Assembly (NCBI GenBank): GCA_021464525.1
Contig: JADRCO010001267.1
Location: 1-20,785 of the forward strand
Direction: 5' to 3'
DNA: 20,785 nucleotides
Source of the DNA: Rhizophagus sp. LPA8_4_AMF
Lineage: Eukaryota; Glomeromycota; Glomeromycetes; Glomerales; Glomeraceae
In this document: one piece after another, positions 18,890 through 20,785 of the stretch
Position numbering within the stretch: position 1 is the stretch's first letter
Layout of the letters: the number at the start of each line of letters is the position of its first letter
Notes under the pieces: model-generated
What the model was told of the DNA's origin: nothing
Databases searched by the model: none
Seen by the model: the letters and a program-made list of their open reading frames with translations, nothing else
Program-made: the position numbers and the translations under genes

Positions 18890-19190
18890 CAATCGTTTTT
18901 GATTAAATAGAGAGTAGTGAACAAGTTCGTCAAGTTACGTCAGATTGTCATAACAAAAAAGACCGGTTCTTTATTTAGATAATTGTATTACTAAGCCTAA
19001 ATCCATGTTTACTGCTACATTTATTTCTGAAAAAAAGCAAAAGAAAGAAATACGTGACGAACGTCATGACACACAAATATCCTGATTATCTTTTTTAATA
19101 TTATACAATTCTTCCTTTGAATTTGGAGCGAATCTAGGGAAAAAAAATTCGCAAATATATTTAATAAAGGAAAAAAAAGATCAGAAATTT
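18890..19190. other. AT-rich spacer
   Basis: No gene or clear repeat. A short palindromic run, GACGAACGTC, lies near 19057-19066. Nothing else can be supported. Confidence 0.4.
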
Positions 19191-19193
19191 TAT

Positions 19194-19361
19194 TAGTCCG
19201 GAGCGAAGTGAAGGACTATATACGTATTCACAAATATCCCATTGTTCGCCCGATCAACTAATGAGTCGATACATGATTGGTAATTGATGTCATCACGTGG
19301 TCAATGAATAATTTGATTAGGATTTTCGCTCTGGACTTAAATTACGGTCTACGTTTCCTAG
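19194..19361 (+). repeat. Best-preserved copy of the TAGTCCGGA...TTTCCTAG repeat
   Basis: It starts with a hairpin (TAGTCC ... GGACTA, 19194-19217) containing GGAGCGAAGTGAA. Near the right end TTTCGCTCTGGACTTA is an inverted, imperfect copy of the start (TAGTCCGGAGCGAA), followed by ACGGTCTACGTTTCCTAG. The body includes CATCACGTGGTCAATGAA. It has the length of a MITE or SINE; there is no A-tail and no convincing pol III box, so I favour a MITE-like element. The frame at 19277-19459 crosses its end and is accidental. Confidence 0.5.
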
Positions 19362-19404
19362 TTTATTTTAAAAATGACTTGAATGATAAAAAAATAACAA
19401 TTTA

Positions 19405-20150
19405 CAGTGGTCGAAAAAAGTTCCCGGAAAAATATTTTTTATTAATGTGCAATAAATAAATGTCAGTGGGACATGAAAATTTGCAGATACATTGTGTATC
19501 CTTTATTATATAATAAATAAATTACCAAAAGTACGTTAGTAATGGACCACATACTATCTCTCTATTAAAATTTAGAAAATTACTAAACATCGCCTGGGCG
19601 ATCATCGCCTTTACCAGCATTAGGATGGCATTTTGGGCGAAGTTGCATTCATATTCTTAATTCTACCCAAGTTCCATCATCATGCTGGTAAAGGCGATGA
19701 TCGCTCAGGTTATGTTTAGCAATACCCTAAAATTTAAATCACGCAAACAATCAACAGAAAAAAATAAGCTAGCTAATTTTACTAATTGAGCTACTTTGAA
19801 AAGCAGTTTCATGATAAATATCCAATCAAATTTAATGCTCTTTTTTTTATTTTACTTTGTAAAATCATAAAGTATAATTTAATTAGATTTATATAGTACA
19901 TTGATTATGAAATTAATTAAATTAAAGTTAAAATTTTAAAAATAAAAAACTTGTTAAAATTTCAGTTGATTGAATTTAATGCATTATAGCACAAAAATTT
20001 ATTAAGAAATCACATATTGTATATTAAGACAAAAATATTCTTCATAGCTGGTTACATATAAATCTCATACATTTTTAATAAGCTATAAGTCATTTATTGG
20101 CTAAATATTGGTGGGAAGAAAATTTTTCCAAAAAATTTTTTAGACCACTG
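19405..20150. mobile_element. Tc1/mariner-type non-autonomous element, 746 bp
   Basis: The ends CAGTGGTCGAAAAAAG (19405-19420) and its complement-like TTTTTTAGACCACTG (to 20150) are inverted and each abut TA (19403-19404 and 20151-20152), the target of the Tc1/mariner superfamily. CAGTGGTC ends are typical of Tc1-like elements. The inverted similarity continues inward through GGAAAAAT and AATAAATGAC-like words for about 60 bases. There is no transposase frame inside. Another palindromic element sits within it (19565-19737). The paralogue at 15301-15325 lacks the insertion. Confidence 0.75.
19565..19737. mobile_element. Nested palindromic MITE, about 173 bp
   Basis: The arms are inverted copies: TTAAAATTTAG, TACTAAACAT, CCTGGGCGATCATCGCC and TTTACCAGCAT on the left; ATGCTGGTAAA, GGCGATGATCGCTCAGG, ATGTTTAGCA and CTAAAATTTAA on the right. 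The match GCGATCATCGCCTTTACCAG is exact over 20 bases. It lies inside the Tc1-like element, so it inserted later or rode along as cargo. The target duplication is unclear (possibly TA or TTAA). Confidence 0.75.
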
Positions 20151-20152
20151 TA

Positions 20153-20321
20153 ATTGCTGAAAAGCCAGTGGCTCATTTGACGTCAATAGTAAAGTAAAAT
20201 AACCTGTCAGTATTTTTATTTCTTCATGGAATGGGTGATTTAAGATATTATGAGTATGAATTTACATTATTTGTCTTGGAGCTTTTGAACGGGTAATGTA
20301 TGAAAGAAAACTTTCTTATTG
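20153..20321 (+). repeat. Paralogue of 15305-15465
   Basis: It shares GCCAGTGGCTCATT, AGTAAAATAA, CTGTCAGTATT, TTCTTCATG and ATGTATGAAAGAAAA with the other copy, in order. It is bounded on the left by the Tc1-like element and on the right by an element beginning CCCTATAAAA. Confidence 0.6.
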
Positions 20322-20580
20322 CCCTATAAAAAAATTGGATACGTTTTTTATAAGGGTTTTATATTATTTTTTTCCTTAGAAATAACGTATCATAATAGTC
20401 CGTTGAAAGGATACGGGAAATTGCACAATTCTGTATCACTAAAAATATGGTTTGGATACGGAATTTGCACGGGATTCATATGGAATTTACATGATTTGAT
20501 CACTGGTTTTATTATGAAATTTATAACTATTTATATTACAATTTATTATAGTTGTATTTACATAAATTTAATTATACTTT
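20322..20580 (+). repeat. Element start CCCTATAAAAAAA with GGATACGG repeats
   Basis: CCCTATAAAAAAA (20322-20334) and TTTTTTATAAGGG (20344-20356) form a terminal hairpin around TTGGATACG. GGATACGG recurs at 20409 and 20454, about 45 bases apart, each followed by a similar (A)ATTGCAC-like block. The first 12 bases match the ends of the 18604-18886 palindrome. The right end is not defined; the last part is plain AT-rich sequence. The frame at 20319-20585 spans it and is not taken as a gene. Confidence 0.4.
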
Positions 20581-20645
20581 ATTAAATTAAATAAAAATTA
20601 AAAATTAAACAAAATACAAATATATTATGAAAATTTCCTCCCCCA

Positions 20646-20716
20646 TCAAAACCACCTATTGTAACTAAAATTATCTGTAAGTTCAAATTCATCCAATTCT
20701 TCGGGAGTCAGATAAC
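20646..20716 (-). CDS. Last exon of a gene running in from the right edge
   Basis: After a strong acceptor (GTCTTTTTTTTTAG) the minus strand is open for 22 codons, preceded by two bases of a split codon, and stops at TGA 20646-20648. It reads YLTPEELDEFELTDNFSYN then RWF. The acidic, Pro/Glu-rich tail with good splice signal and codon composition looks like a live 3' end rather than a relic. The intron's donor is either in the last 50 bases of the window or beyond it. The family is not recognised and the rest of the gene is outside the window. Confidence 0.6.
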
Positions 20717-20785
20717 CTAAAAAAAAAGACATAAGAATGTTTCTTTAACTTAATTGAAAACCAAAACTCCCTCATATAGTATCTG

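Noticed and set aside
18629-18910. Overlapping plus and minus frames that encode similar Cys-Pro-Glu-rich peptides
   Set aside because: Similarity arises from a DNA palindrome full of TGTCCGGAAA words; neither frame is a gene.
19194-19361. tRNA-derived SINE interpretation of the TAGTCCGGA repeat
   Set aside because: No convincing A and B boxes, no cloverleaf and no A- or T-rich tail; inverted ends favour a MITE-like element.
1-20785. Search for CRISPR arrays, operons, bacterial promoters or rRNA/tRNA genes
   Set aside because: None seen. Introns, fungal-type kinases and MITEs make a prokaryotic reading untenable.

Overview
The window is very AT-rich (about three quarters A/T by eye) and holds no intact long gene, rRNA or tRNA that I can see. 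It reads as repeat-rich eukaryotic DNA with spliceosomal introns. The best-supported coding remnants belong to one protein-kinase-like family whose wording (YGVLPYVAPEVLRG, IHGNLHGG, VALKHLDNLQNIS) I associate with the very large kinase families of arbuscular mycorrhizal fungi (Glomeromycotina, Rhizophagus type). A BTB-domain relic fits the same group. The organism call is inference from this and from base composition.

Layout: (1) 1-4440 holds two or three copies of a repeat ending TTTCCTAG, then copy A of a 1.1-1.5 kb segment that occurs three times in the window. Copy A carries an intact 58-residue ORF on the minus strand and, just downstream of it, a small membrane-protein relic found only in this copy. 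(2) 4440-6130 holds a 250 bp near-palindrome, an inverted-repeat pair and three unrecognised coding islands, two of them with good splice signals. (3) 8310-10280 holds a terminal exon of an unknown coiled-coil-like protein (minus strand), then a kinase relic (plus strand) interrupted by a 520 bp hAT-type MITE and by a second insertion of about 170 bp, then a facing kinase N-lobe fragment on the minus strand. (4) Copy B of the segment follows, again with an intact 58-codon ORF and with about 1.1 kb inserted in its distal part. (5) 12.6-14.8 kb is AT-rich with little to report. (6) 15.3-17.4 kb is a graveyard of host genes: a kinase N-lobe exon (+), a BTB fragment (+), a second N-lobe exon (-) and the longest kinase relic (-). 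(7) Copy C of the segment starts inside the last kinase's first exon, and its small ORF is broken. (8) 18.6-20.6 kb is a stack of DNA elements: a 283 bp palindrome, a Tc1/mariner-type non-autonomous element with another palindrome nested in it, and an element sharing terminal bases with the first palindrome. (9) The right edge enters the last exon of a gene on the minus strand.

The most interesting signals are the 58-codon ORF, kept open in two of three copies with more synonymous change than random drift would give; the kinase subfamily with HGN in place of HRD and no DFG; and internal paralogues that act as empty sites for two insertions. No LTR element, retrovirus-like element, Polinton or toxin gene was recognised.
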